Below, piece after piece: positions 26,677-36,400 of a stretch of 64,000 nt of DNA. A model generated the notes under the pieces. That model was not told the origin of the DNA and ran no database searches. It saw only the letters and a list, made by a program, of their open reading frames with translations. Each line of letters starts with the position of its first letter. Within the stretch, counting starts at the first letter, position 1. Both the position numbers and the translations under genes were made by a program. The stretch is from Comamonas sp. GB3 AK4-5 (GTDB taxonomy: Bacteria > Pseudomonadota > Gammaproteobacteria > Burkholderiales > Burkholderiaceae_C), in assembly GCF_041320665.1 (NCBI RefSeq), contig NZ_CP166730.1, positions 682,001 through 746,000 of the forward strand, read 5' to 3'.

Positions 26677-27186
26677 CTATTTCTGGGCGGCATCCAGCAC
26701 GGGCAGCAAACTGCTGAACTTGGCCCGCTTGGTGGCAAAAAACGTCTTCACATTGCGCACATTGGCATGCTGGGAAAAAAGGCGCTGCGACAGTGCCAGG
26801 TAGGCGGGCATGTCCCAGCAATGCAGCACCAGCACAAAGTCCGGCCCCGGTGCCACGCGCCAGCATTGCTGCACGGCGTCTTCGGCCACGGCCAGGGCCT
26901 CGAAGGCGTCCATGGCTTCGGCGTCCTGGCGGTCCAGGGTGATCTCCACCAAGGCCTGCAGCCCATGGCCCAGTTGTTGGGCCAGGCGCTCGGGTTGCAC
27001 CAGGGCCACGGTGCGCTCCAGCAAGCCCAGGGTCTGCAGGCGGCGGACCCGGCGCAAACAGGTAGGCGCCGACAGGCCCCACCGCTCGGCCAGCGCCTGG
27101 TTGCTCAGGCTGGCATCGCGCTGCAATGTGTCTAGCAGTTGCAAGTCGGTGGCATCCAGAGGATAGAGTTCGTTTTTTTCTTTCAT
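26677..27186 (-). CDS. Lrp/AsnC family transcriptional regulator
   Basis: This 169-residue regulator has an N-terminal winged helix-turn-helix (LDATDLQLLDTLQRDASLSNQALAERWGLSAPTCLRRVRRLQ) and a C-terminal RAM domain that binds amino acids. It is divergent from glmS across a strikingly AT-rich gap with phased repeats. By analogy with other Lrp-type proteins it may regulate itself and possibly glmS; the effector is not deducible. Confidence 0.9.
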   Translation of the reverse strand: MKEKNELYPLDATDLQLLDTLQRDASLSNQALAERWGLSAPTCLRRVRRLQTLGLLERTVALVQPERLAQQLGHGLQALVEITLDRQDAEAMDAFEALAVAEDAVQQCWRVAPGPDFVLVLHCWDMPAYLALSQRLFSQHANVRNVKTFFATKRAKFSSLLPVLDAAQK

Positions 27187-27201
27187 TTAAATAAAACTAA
27201 A

Positions 27202-27278
27202 GAAATTAAATTTCGTTTGTAAGTTTTTTGGAATTTTAATTTCATTATCCATGTTTTTATTTTTTGAAAATTTCGTTT
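27202..27278. promoter_or_regulatory. AT-rich divergent region with phased AATTTC repeats (candidate Lrp/AsnC operator)
   Basis: The hexamer AATTTC occurs at 27209, 27238 and 27269, spaced 29 and 31 bp (about three helical turns). The first lies in the near-perfect palindrome GAAATT A AATTTC. The 11-mer AAATTTCGTTT is repeated at 27208 and 27268, exactly 60 bp apart. The stretch is much richer in A/T than the rest of the window. It separates the Lrp/AsnC gene from glmS. Confidence 0.55.
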
Positions 27279-27323
27279 CACTGCTTCTACCATTCCGCAT
27301 CCATTTCAACCGGAGTTCTGTCC

Positions 27324-29222
27324 ATGTGTGGCATCGTCGGCGCCGTCTCTACCCGCAACATTGTTCCCCTGCTGGTGCAGGGCCTGCAGCGTCTGGAATA
27401 CCGGGGCTATGACTCCTGCGGCGTGGCGGTGCACCGCCTGGTGTCGGGCAGCCCCATCAGCCAGGGGCTGCAGCGCGCGCGCAGCACGGCCCGCGTGGCC
27501 GAACTGCTGGAGCAGGTGCAGACCGAAGACCTGCAAGGTCTGACCGGCATTGCCCACACCCGCTGGGCCACCCATGGTGCGCCAGCGGTGCACAACGCAC
27601 ACCCCCATTTCAGCTACGGCCCGGGCCTGACGGTGGAGTCGGGCAAGCCGGCCCGCGTGGCCCTGGTGCACAACGGCATCATTGAGAACTACGAGCAGCT
27701 GCGCGCCCAGCTGCAGGAAAAAGGCTATGTCTTTGCCAGCCAGACCGACACCGAGGTCATCGCCCATTTGCTGGACAGCCACTACAACGGCGATTTGTTC
27801 GAGGCGCTGAAGGCCACGCGTGCCGAGCTGCATGGCGCTTATGCGCTGGCCGTGATGCACAAGGACGAGCCCCACCGCGTGGTGGGCGCGCGTGCCGGCT
27901 CGCCATTGATTTTGGGCGTGGGCGTGGACAACAGCGAGTTCTTCCTGGCCAGCGATGCCATGGCTCTGGCCGGCGTGACCGACCAGATCGTTTACCTCGA
28001 AGAGGGCGATTTGGTGGATCTGCAGCCCGGCCGTTATTGGATCGCTGCCAAGGATGGTCATGTGGTGCTGCCAGAGCAGCGCCCAGTCAAGACCGTGCAC
28101 GCCCACAGCGGTGCGGCCGAGCTGGGCCCCTACCGCCACTACATGCAAAAGGAAATCTTCGAGCAGCCACGCGCGATTGCCGACACGCTGGAAGGCATTG
28201 TCAACATTGCCCCCGAGCTGTTCGACGGCGCCGATGGCACGGCCGCCTGGCGCGTGTTCAAGGACATCGACAGCGTGCTGATCCTGGCCTGCGGCACCAG
28301 CTACTACAGCGGCTGCACCGCCAAGTACTGGCTGGAATCCATTGCCGGCATCCCCTGCAATGTGGAAGTGGCCAGCGAATACCGCTATCGCACCAGCGTG
28401 CCCAATCCCAAGACGCTGGTGGTCACCATCAGCCAGTCTGGCGAGACGGCCGACACCCTGGCCGCACTGCGCCACGCGCAAAGCCTGGGCATGACCAACA
28501 CCCTGACCATCTGCAATGTGTCCACCAGCGCCATGGTGCGCGAATGCAAGCTGGCCTACATCACGCGCGCAGGGGTGGAAATCGGCGTGGCATCCACCAA
28601 GGCCTTCACCACACAGCTGGCCGGCCTGTTCCTGCTGACACTGGCCCTGGCCCAATCCAAGGGACGACTGACCGAGGAGAAAGAACAGCATTACCTGACC
28701 GCCATGCGCCACCTGCCCGTGGCACTGCAGGCCGTGCTGGCGCTGGAGCCCCAGGTCATCAGCTGGGCCGAAGACTTTGCCAAGATGGAAAACGCCTTGT
28801 TCCTGGGCCGTGGCGTGCACTACCCCATTGCCCTGGAAGGCGCGCTCAAGCTCAAGGAAATCAGCTACATCCACGCCGAAGCCTATTCGGCCGGCGAGCT
28901 CAAGCATGGTCCGCTGGCGCTGGTGGACAACACCATGCCCGTGGTGACCGTGGCGCCCAACGACGAGCTGCTGGAAAAGCTCAAAAGCAATATGCAGGAA
29001 GTGCGTGCGCGCGGCGGCGTGCTGTATGTGCTGGCCGATTCCAAGACCAATATCGAAAGCGCCGAAGGCATGCATGTGATTCGCATGCCCGAGAACTACG
29101 GTGCGCTCAGCCCCATCTTGCACGTGGTGCCGCTGCAGCTGCTGGCCTATCACACGGCCGTGGCACGCGGCACCGACGTGGACAAACCACGCAACCTGGC
29201 CAAGAGCGTGACGGTGGAGTGA
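27324..29222 (+). CDS. glmS: Glutamine-fructose-6-phosphate aminotransferase GlmS
   Basis: This 632-residue enzyme converts fructose-6-P and glutamine into glucosamine-6-P. The N-terminal glutaminase domain has the nucleophile Cys2 (MCGIVGAVS) and HTRWATHG. Two SIS domains follow ([22 protein letters not shown]), and the C-terminus ends with the conserved [19 protein letters not shown] ribosome-binding site precedes the ATG. No glmS ribozyme is expected or seen in this group. An intrinsic terminator follows. Confidence 0.97.
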   Translation: MCGIVGAVSTRNIVPLLVQGLQRLEYRGYDSCGVAVHRLVSGSPISQGLQRARSTARVAELLEQVQTEDLQGLTGIAHTRWATHGAPAVHNAHPHFSYGPGLTVESGKPARVALVHNGIIENYEQLRAQLQEKGYVFASQTDTEVIAHLLDSHYNGDLFEALKATRAELHGAYALAVMHKDEPHRVVGARAGSPLILGVGVDNSEFFLASDAMALAGVTDQIVYLEEGDLVDLQPGRYWIAAKDGHVVLPEQRPVKTVHAHSGAAELGPYRHYMQKEIFEQPRAIADTLEGIVNIAPELFDGADGTAAWRVFKDIDSVLILACGTSYYSGCTAKYWLESIAGIPCNVEVASEYRYRTSVPNPKTLVVTISQSGETADTLAALRHAQSLGMTNTLTICNVSTSAMVRECKLAYITRAGVEIGVASTKAFTTQLAGLFLLTLALAQSKGRLTEEKEQHYLTAMRHLPVALQAVLALEPQVISWAEDFAKMENALFLGRGVHYPIALEGALKLKEISYIHAEAYSAGELKHGPLALVDNTMPVVTVAPNDELLEKLKSNMQEVRARGGVLYVLADSKTNIESAEGMHVIRMPENYGALSPILHVVPLQLLAYHTAVARGTDVDKPRNLAKSVTVE

Positions 29223-29257
29223 GGCTGCGGGGCCTTGCAAGGCCTTTCAGTTATGAA

Positions 29258-29283
29258 AAAAGCGCTCCATCGGAGCGCTTTTG
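29258..29283 (+). terminator. Rho-independent terminator of glmS
   Basis: Arms AAAAGCGCTCC (29258-29268) and GGAGCGCTTTT (29272-29282) with a three-base loop, 35 nt after the stop codon. The 165 bp from here to the ggt 3' end show no gene. Confidence 0.9.
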
Positions 29284-29449
29284 ATTGGCGCAGGGGCACC
29301 GCAATGCAGTGACCCTGTGGGGCGTTTAGACCAACGAACAAAACCCTTGGTACGTCGTTGTTCAGCCTTGTCGTGCCCTGGTACTGCCTGCGGCTTCACA
29401 CCTCGTCTCAAGCGTAAATCTGAGATTTACTGGGTTTGGTTGGCCGGTC

Positions 29450-31081
29450 TTACTGCGTCGTATCGACACGCAGCTTGTAGGCCACGCCGTCGCGGCCGGG
29501 GTCTGCTCCGCCGTGCAGGCCATCGGCTTGCACCTGCACACCATGCACCCAGGCAATCGTGTAGTTATAGGGGTTGCGGCCAATGCTGTAGCCCAGATTC
29601 TCCAGCGCGCGCGTGGTGTAGCGCGGGATGCGGTTGCACACGTCGATGGTATTGCTGGTCGAAGAAAAACGCGGCGCAGAGACTGCGGCTTGCATTTCCA
29701 TCTGGTGGTCGATCACATTCAGCAGCACATGCAGCACGCCCATGGCGATTTGCGTGCCGCCGGGTGCGCCCAGTACCACGTCAAGCTGGCCGTCCTTGAA
29801 GGTCATGGTCGGGCATGAGGCGGTGAAGCGGCTCTTGCCCGGTTTGATGCTGCCAGCGCGGCCCGGGCGCGGGTCGAACACGCCCATGCAGCCGTTGTAC
29901 TGGAAACCCATGCCCGGCGTGATGATGCCGGAGGGCATGGCCAGCGAGTGGGTCATGGACACGGCATTGCCATCGGCATCGACCACGCTGAGGTGGGTGG
30001 TATCGCGGGGCACCGGGGCGCCAGGGTTGACGCGCTCGATGCTGAAGCGCTGGCCGGCGCGGATCTGGGTCGCAACCTCGCGGGCCATGTCCTTGGAAAG
30101 CAGCTGCTCCAGGGGAACTTCAAAGAACTTGGGGTCGCCAATGCAGCGGTCCTTGTCCGTCGTCGCCTTTTTCATGACCTCGCACACCAGCTGAATGTAT
30201 TCCGGGCTGTTGTGCTCCATGCCGCGCAGGTCGAAGTTCTCCAGGATGTTCAGCATCTCCAGCAGCATGGCGCCCCCACCGGGCGGCTGGTTGGTGGTGA
30301 TGGTGCGATCTCGGTAGCTACCCACCAGCGGCTGGTTGCGTGTCACCTGGTACTGCGCCAGGTCTTCAAGTGTGATCAGTGCACCCAGCGACTGCAGGTG
30401 GCTAACCATCTTCTGGGCCAGATCGCCGTGGTAGAACGGGTGCGAGCCTTCTTCGGCCACCTGGCGCAGCACGCTGGCCATGCCCTGGTTGTGCAACGGC
30501 GTGCCAATGGCCTTGGGGCGGCCATCGGGGCGGCAGTAAAGCTGGCGGCTTTCTTCGCAGTACTGCAGGCGCTCCAGATTGCCGACGCGGCCCATGGTGG
30601 GCTCGTCAATCCAGAAGGCATGCATGCCGGGGCGCACAAAGAAGCCGTCTTCCGCCCAGCGGATGGCGGGCTCCACCACCTGCTTCCACGGCAGGCGGCC
30701 ATGGGCCTGGTGCATGGCCTCCAGCCCTTTGAGCGTGGCGGGTGTGCCAATCGACTGGGGGCCTATGTCGTTGACACGGCCTTTGAGGATGAAACCGAAA
30801 CCATCCTTGGTTTCTCCCTCCAGCAAATGCTCCCACATGTCTTCGCGGGCAGCGAGGGGCGCAGGCGAGTGGAAGTCGAAATACTCGTGCACATTCTTGC
30901 CCGGCATGTAGACGGTGCCGGTGCCAAAGCCCGCAATGCCGCACATGATGGGGTCGACCACGGTTTGCGCCAGTGCCGTGGCCACGGCGGCGTCCACCGC
31001 ATTGCCGCCGGCACGCAGGATTTCAATGCCCGATTCGGCAGCCTCGGGCTGCGGGCATACGACTATTGCTTCTTTTTTCAT
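29450..31081 (-). CDS. ggt: Gamma-glutamyltransferase family protein
   Basis: This 543-residue Ntn-hydrolase family member would cleave gamma-glutamyl bonds. The self-processing site is visible as RDTTHLSVVDADGNAVSMTHS (catalytic Thr at the start of the small subunit, about residue 360), followed by the GAPGGTQI motif. No signal peptide is seen, so unlike E. coli Ggt it may be cytoplasmic; this subgroup often acts on substrates other than glutathione. It lies 52 nt downstream of a Bug-type receptor gene in the same direction, with a LysR gene divergent to both, suggesting a small catabolic unit. Confidence 0.88.
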   Translation of the reverse strand: MKKEAIVVCPQPEAAESGIEILRAGGNAVDAAVATALAQTVVDPIMCGIAGFGTGTVYMPGKNVHEYFDFHSPAPLAAREDMWEHLLEGETKDGFGFILKGRVNDIGPQSIGTPATLKGLEAMHQAHGRLPWKQVVEPAIRWAEDGFFVRPGMHAFWIDEPTMGRVGNLERLQYCEESRQLYCRPDGRPKAIGTPLHNQGMASVLRQVAEEGSHPFYHGDLAQKMVSHLQSLGALITLEDLAQYQVTRNQPLVGSYRDRTITTNQPPGGGAMLLEMLNILENFDLRGMEHNSPEYIQLVCEVMKKATTDKDRCIGDPKFFEVPLEQLLSKDMAREVATQIRAGQRFSIERVNPGAPVPRDTTHLSVVDADGNAVSMTHSLAMPSGIITPGMGFQYNGCMGVFDPRPGRAGSIKPGKSRFTASCPTMTFKDGQLDVVLGAPGGTQIAMGVLHVLLNVIDHQMEMQAAVSAPRFSSTSNTIDVCNRIPRYTTRALENLGYSIGRNPYNYTIAWVHGVQVQADGLHGGADPGRDGVAYKLRVDTTQ

Positions 31082-31133
31082 AGCTTTCAAGCAGATACCC
31101 CGCAACGCGGGGCGGGCAGCAAAGCGCTGCGGG

Positions 31134-32126
31134 TTATTTGGCGCTGAGGTTCAGCTTGTTGAGCGTGGGCCCCCAGGCCTTGGCGTCGCGCACCGTGGTC
31201 TCTATCACCAAAGAGGCAGGACCTGCGACGGGGAGCACGCCCAGCGTGCCGAGCTTGGCCAGCACGTCGGGGTTTTTGTGGAAGGCTTCAGTGGCTTTGT
31301 TGAGCTTTTCCACAATGCCTGCCGGCGTGCCTGCGCGCGCGACCACCGCGCTCCAGCCCATGGTGTCAAAGCCCTTCACGCCCAGCTCGCTCAGCGTGGG
31401 CACATCGGGCAGCTCGGGCATGCGCTGGGGCGAGAGCACGGCCAGGGCATTGAGCTTCTTGGCCTTGATATGCGGCAAAGCTGTGCCGTACACGGGGGCC
31501 ATTACCTCGGTTTGGCCGCCCATGGTGGCGATGACGCCGTCGGCCTCGCCCTTGTAGGGGATGTGTGTCATGGAGATGCCCAGTGCGTCGGCCATCAGTT
31601 CCACGGCCAGATGGGTCGAATTACCCAGACCGGCCGATGCGAAGTTCAGCTTGCCAGGCGCTGTCTTGGCCTTCTCGGTCAGCTGCTTGAGCGTCTGAAT
31701 GCCGGTGGCGGGGTTGGTCACCAACGCAAAGGAGTTGGTGCTCAACATGGCCACGCCCGTGAAGTCCTTTTCAGGGTTGTAGGGCAGAGGCTTGTAGGTG
31801 AACTGGTTGAGCACCATCAGCGAGACGCTGCCATACAGCAGGGTGTAGCCGTCAGCGGGGGCGTTCAACACATTCTGCGCGGCAATGAGGCCACCGCCTC
31901 CGGGCTTGTTTTCCACCACGATGGTGGCCCCCATGGCGCGCCCCGCATGCTCGGCCCACAGCCGGGCGATGGTGTCTGAACTGCCGCCAGGGGCTTGCGA
32001 GACCACCAGCTTGATCGGCCGGTTGGGGTAGGGCGTTTCCGCCTGGGCTGCCAGGGTGGCGGTAGTGGCAATGGCAAGCCCAGCGAGGAGCTTGGTGAGG
32101 TGGTTCAGCGTAGGGGACACAAGCAA
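31134..32126 (-). CDS. Bug-family tripartite tricarboxylate transporter receptor (TctC-like)
   Basis: This 330-residue periplasmic binding protein has a signal peptide (cleavage near ATLAAQA-ET, about residue 29) and the Bug signature YPNRPIKLVVSQAPGGSSDTIAR. The motif VENKPGGGGLIAAQ and the STHLAVELMADALG and HIPYKG stretches are typical. Bug proteins are greatly expanded in Comamonadaceae and bind carboxylates or amides; membrane TctAB subunits are not encoded here. It is followed by ggt and divergent from a LysR gene, so the ligand may be a gamma-glutamyl compound (inference). Confidence 0.92.
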   Translation of the reverse strand: MLVSPTLNHLTKLLAGLAIATTATLAAQAETPYPNRPIKLVVSQAPGGSSDTIARLWAEHAGRAMGATIVVENKPGGGGLIAAQNVLNAPADGYTLLYGSVSLMVLNQFTYKPLPYNPEKDFTGVAMLSTNSFALVTNPATGIQTLKQLTEKAKTAPGKLNFASAGLGNSTHLAVELMADALGISMTHIPYKGEADGVIATMGGQTEVMAPVYGTALPHIKAKKLNALAVLSPQRMPELPDVPTLSELGVKGFDTMGWSAVVARAGTPAGIVEKLNKATEAFHKNPDVLAKLGTLGVLPVAGPASLVIETTVRDAKAWGPTLNKLNLSAK

Positions 32127-32225
32127 TTCCTACCAAACAAAAAAGAGGGGGGAGTCATTTCATTGTCATGAGGATTTCGCCATGCTCCTAGTGAAAAGGC
32201 ACAATGGATACATGAAGGTTTACTC

Positions 32226-33173
32226 ATGATTGAACAGCCAGGAGGACTTGCCTGGGCCCGGCGCCTCAAGCTGCGGCATCTGGAGTCTTTTCTCGTGCTC
32301 GACGAGGCTGGCACCCTGACCCAGGCCGCACAGCGGCTGCATATGACGCAGTCGGCCATGTCCCATTGGTTGGCCGAGCTGGAAAGCGATGTTGGCACCC
32401 CACTGGTGGTGCGCGGGCGTCGCATCCAGCTCACCGCGGCAGGCCATTTGCTCAAGCGGCTGGCGCAAGGGGTGCTGGGGGATGTGGCGCGTACCGGCAT
32501 TGAAATGCGTGCGGTGGCGGCAGGGCGTGTGCCCCGGCTCAATGTGGGCAGCGTCTGGGCGGGCATTGCCGGTGGTTTGCCCGAGGCAGTGAGCGCATTC
32601 CAGCTGCGCCATCCCGACGTCGCGGTGGCCATCCACGATGGCCCCTTTGACAACCTGCTCAAGGGGCTGGAAACCCATGCCATGGATGCGGTGGTGGGCG
32701 TGCTGGATGCACGTGCCCACCGCGCAGGGCTGGAGCACCGCGTGCTGTTCGAGGACCGCGTGGCCATTGTGATCGGGCGGGGCAGCAAGTACTGGCAGCA
32801 TACGGGGCGCCTGGATCTGGCCGATGTGCTGCATGAGCAATGGGTCATGCCGCCCACGGGAACGCTCACCCGTATCCAGATGGATGCCTTTCTCATCGAG
32901 CAAGGGGCCTCCTGGCTGCTGCCCAAGGCCGAAACCGCTTCGCTGGCCATGATGCAGGCCTTGCTGCACAAGGGCGACTATGTGGGCGTGTGTTCGGAGT
33001 CCATGGCGGACTACATGGCTTCGCTCAACGTGTTTCGCAAAATTGCCATCGACTCCAGCATCCGCTTTGGGCCCATCACCGTCATGTGGAGCCGCGAGCA
33101 CGCCAGCGCGACCTTGATGGACTTTGTGCAGTGCCTGGAGGAAAGCGCTGCAGGAAGGCATCTGGGACGCTAG
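32226..33173 (+). CDS. LysR family transcriptional regulator of the Bug-ggt unit
   Basis: This 315-residue regulator has an N-terminal winged helix-turn-helix (LKLRHLESFLVLDEAGTLTQAAQRLHMTQSAMSHWLAELE) and a LysR substrate-binding domain similar to the GbpR/PcaQ-like subgroup (FDNLLKGLETHAMDAVVG). It is transcribed away from the Bug receptor and ggt, the classic layout for a LysR activator and its target. The 99-bp gap has CATG boxes 10 bp apart but no clear T-N11-A operator. Confidence 0.9.
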   Translation: MIEQPGGLAWARRLKLRHLESFLVLDEAGTLTQAAQRLHMTQSAMSHWLAELESDVGTPLVVRGRRIQLTAAGHLLKRLAQGVLGDVARTGIEMRAVAAGRVPRLNVGSVWAGIAGGLPEAVSAFQLRHPDVAVAIHDGPFDNLLKGLETHAMDAVVGVLDARAHRAGLEHRVLFEDRVAIVIGRGSKYWQHTGRLDLADVLHEQWVMPPTGTLTRIQMDAFLIEQGASWLLPKAETASLAMMQALLHKGDYVGVCSESMADYMASLNVFRKIAIDSSIRFGPITVMWSREHASATLMDFVQCLEESAAGRHLGR

Positions 33174-33444
33174 CCAGAAAGTCTTGGTCAGCGCGTTTTG
33201 ACGCGCTGACCATGGCTTCGGTGCTGACTTTAATGCCCCAGCCTTCTTCATGAGGCCCATGCCGTATGTCGCAATAAAATCTTTCATGGAGCCAAAGCCG
33301 ATTGACATTTTTAATAAATAAAGTCATCAAACCTGGCGGCGGCGCCAATGCGGGGAAACCCTTGCTGCCTTAGTATCGTTTTGTAAATCTCTGTGCGTGT
33401 GTCGTACGACATGCGGACATCTCTCGGACAAAACGGAAAAAACT
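33174..33444 (+). promoter_or_regulatory. Upstream region of the giant adhesin gene
   Basis: This 271-bp region contains an AT-rich block with a consensus TTGACA (33302-33307) followed by TTTTTAATAAATAAAG. No strong -10 lies at 17 bp, so the exact promoter is unclear. The ribosome-binding site is weak (CGGAAAAAACT before the ATG). No other gene or RNA motif is recognised. Confidence 0.4.
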
Positions 33445-36400
33445 ATGGCCAGCACGACCGTTCTCGTAACGCAATTGACAGGAACCGCTTGGATTCGCGA
33501 CACGAATGGCAACCTCACACCGCTGCGTGAAGGTATGCGGATTCCGGCGGATGCCGAGGTGGTGACTGCTTCGGGCAGCACGGTGCAGTTGCAGGCCGAT
33601 GGGCAGCCGCCTTTGACCCTGGGAGAGAACCAGGATGTGGCGCTGAATGCGGAGCTCTTCGATGACGTGCCTGCAGCCGACGCCGCTGTGGCGGCTGCGG
33701 TGCCGCCCGAGCTGGAGAGTCTGGTCGCGCGTCTCAATGCCGGGCAAGACCCGTTGGAGGAGCTGGACCCCACGGCAGCCACCATGCAAGGTGGTGGTGG
33801 TGGCGGCAGCACTTTTGTGCGTTTGAACGCCGTGCTGGAAGCCACGCTGCCATTGGCGCTGGCCTACCCCCGCCCAGGGGATGAGCTGGTGGAAGACCGC
33901 CGAGGTGGCGAGGCCGGAACCACCCTGCCGCCGTTGTACGAGGGCACGTTGACGCTGAGCTCCCAGCCCCAGGTAACAGAAGGCGGCAAGATCATCGTGA
34001 CCGCGACGGTGGACCGTGCGCCCCGTGGTTCTGATCTGGTCATTACGCTGAAGACGGGCGAGACCATCACCATCAAGGTGGGCCAGACCACCGGCTCCGT
34101 GGAGATTGCAACGCGTACCGACGACGCCTATTTGCAAGGCACCGACCACCATGTCTTTGAGGTCGGCACTACCACGGGTGGAGGCTACGACAGGCTGGAT
34201 ACGACCAGCACCACCAGCACGAATGTGGTGGATGACCAGGACGCCACCGAGATCGTGCTGACTTCCGATGCGCAGGTAGTGGAGGGCGGCAAGATCACCA
34301 TCACGGCCACGGTGGACAAGGCGCCCCAGGGCTCGGACCTGGTGATCACGCTCAAGACCGGTGAACTCATCACCATCAAGGTGGGCCAGACCACGGGCAG
34401 CGTGGACGTGCCCACCCGTACCGACGATGGATTTCTGCAGGGCACGGACACCAAGACCTTTGCAATCGACAAGGCCAGCGGCGGCAATTACGAGGCACTG
34501 GACACGAGCAGCACCACCCACACGGATGTGGTGGACGACGAGGACGCCACTAAGATTGAGCTGAGCTCGGACAAGAGCGTGACCGAGGGCGACAAGATCA
34601 CCGTCACGGCCACGGTGGACAAGGCGCCCCAGAACTCGGAGCTGGTGATCACGCTCAAGACTGGTGAAGTCATCACCATCAAGGTGGGCCAGACCACGGG
34701 CAGCGTGGACGTGCCCACCCGTACCGACGATGGATTTCTGCAGGGCACGGACACCAAGACCTTTGCAATCGACAAGGCCAGCGGCGGCAATTACGAGGCA
34801 CTGGACACGAGCAGCACCACCCACACGGATGTGGTGGACGACGAGGACGCCACCAAGATCGAGCTGAGCTCGGACAAGAGCGTGACCGAGGGCGACAAGA
34901 TCACCGTCACGGCCACGGTGGACAAGGCGCCCCAGAAATCGGACCTGGTGATCACGCTCAAGACCGGCGAGATCATCACCATCAAGGTGGGACAAACCAC
35001 GGGCAGCGTGGATGTGTCCACCCGTGCGGACGATGGATTTCTGCAGGGCACGGACACCAAGACCTTTGCAATCGACAAGGCCAGCGGCGGCAATTACGAG
35101 GCACTGGACACGAGCAGCACCACCCACACGGATGTGGTGGACGACGAGGACGCCACCGAGATCGTGCTGACCTCGGACAAGAGCGTGGTGGAGGGCGAGA
35201 AGATCACCGTCACGGCCACGGTGGACAAGGCGCCCCAGAACTCGGACCTGGTGATCACGCTCAAATCCGGCGAGATCATCACCATCAAGATGGGGCAGAC
35301 CACGGGCAGCGTGGACGTGTCCACCCGGGCGGACGATGGCTATCTGCAGGGCACGGAAAAGCAAAGCATTGGAATTGCCAAGGCGGAGGGCGGCAACTAC
35401 GAGGCACTGGATACCAGCAGCACGACGACGACCAATGTGCTGGATGATGCTGACGTGGTGACGGTCAAGCTGAGGGCGACGGAATCGACCATCGAAGATG
35501 GTGGATCCATCGTCTACACCGCCAGCCTGGTGGATGCCAAGGGCAACCCGGTCACCACGAACAACGCCATCACGGTGACGCTGAAAAATGGCGAGGTGAT
35601 CACCATTGCGGCGGGTACCAGTGCGGGTGAATCCAAGCCGGTGCCGGTGGACCGTGATGATGTCTATGTGGAAAAGGACAGCATCAGCAACCAGATCAAA
35701 ACGATCAGCGAAGCCAACGAAGGCCAGGTTGGTGCCTTTGAAAAACTGGTGGCAGACAAGACTCCGGCGATCACCGAAATCCTGGACGACAGCGACCCCG
35801 TTTTTGCGCAAATCCATGTGGACAAGTCGGCCGTGTTTGAAGGCGGTGCCCTGGTCTATACCGTGAGCCTGGTGGATGCCGATGGCAAGCCGGTCAAGGT
35901 GGCGGATGGCAAGAGCGTGACCATTTCGCTGGACTGGAGCGGTGACGCGGCCAATAGTGCGGATGTCGGCAAGCTGCCCAAGACGGTGACCATCGATGCA
36001 GGGAAAACATCTGCTGATTTCACGGTCAAGACCATTGCTGACAAGGTGGATGAATACCGCGAGACCCTGACGGTGACCATCTCCGTCGTCAAAGACCACG
36101 ACGGCGTCACCAAGGGTTTTGAAGACCTGCAGATCAGCCAGACGGATGCCGGCGTCAGCAGCACGGTGGTGGACAAGCCGTCCATTTCCGGGCAGATCAC
36201 GGTCTATGAAAAAGGACTGACCAGCACGGCGGACACCTCCGAAAGCGCCTCCGGCATCTTGAAGGTGTCTGCGGGCTCGGGGCTGGACCACATCAAGATC
36301 AATGGCGAAGTCATTGCGCTGGCCGATCTGCAAAACCTGGGCGCAGGCAAGACCATCACCATCGCCGGCCATGGCGAGTTGACGATCACAGGCTTTACGC

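Noticed and set aside
27187..27323. glmS ribozyme or GlmZ-type target in the glmS leader
   Set aside because: No ribozyme core is visible and the region is plain AT-rich DNA; such ribozymes are known from Gram-positive bacteria.
34243..35448. CRISPR-like or mobile repeat array
   Set aside because: The period is 303 bp with no spacers, the frame is maintained throughout, and each unit encodes an Ig-like domain.
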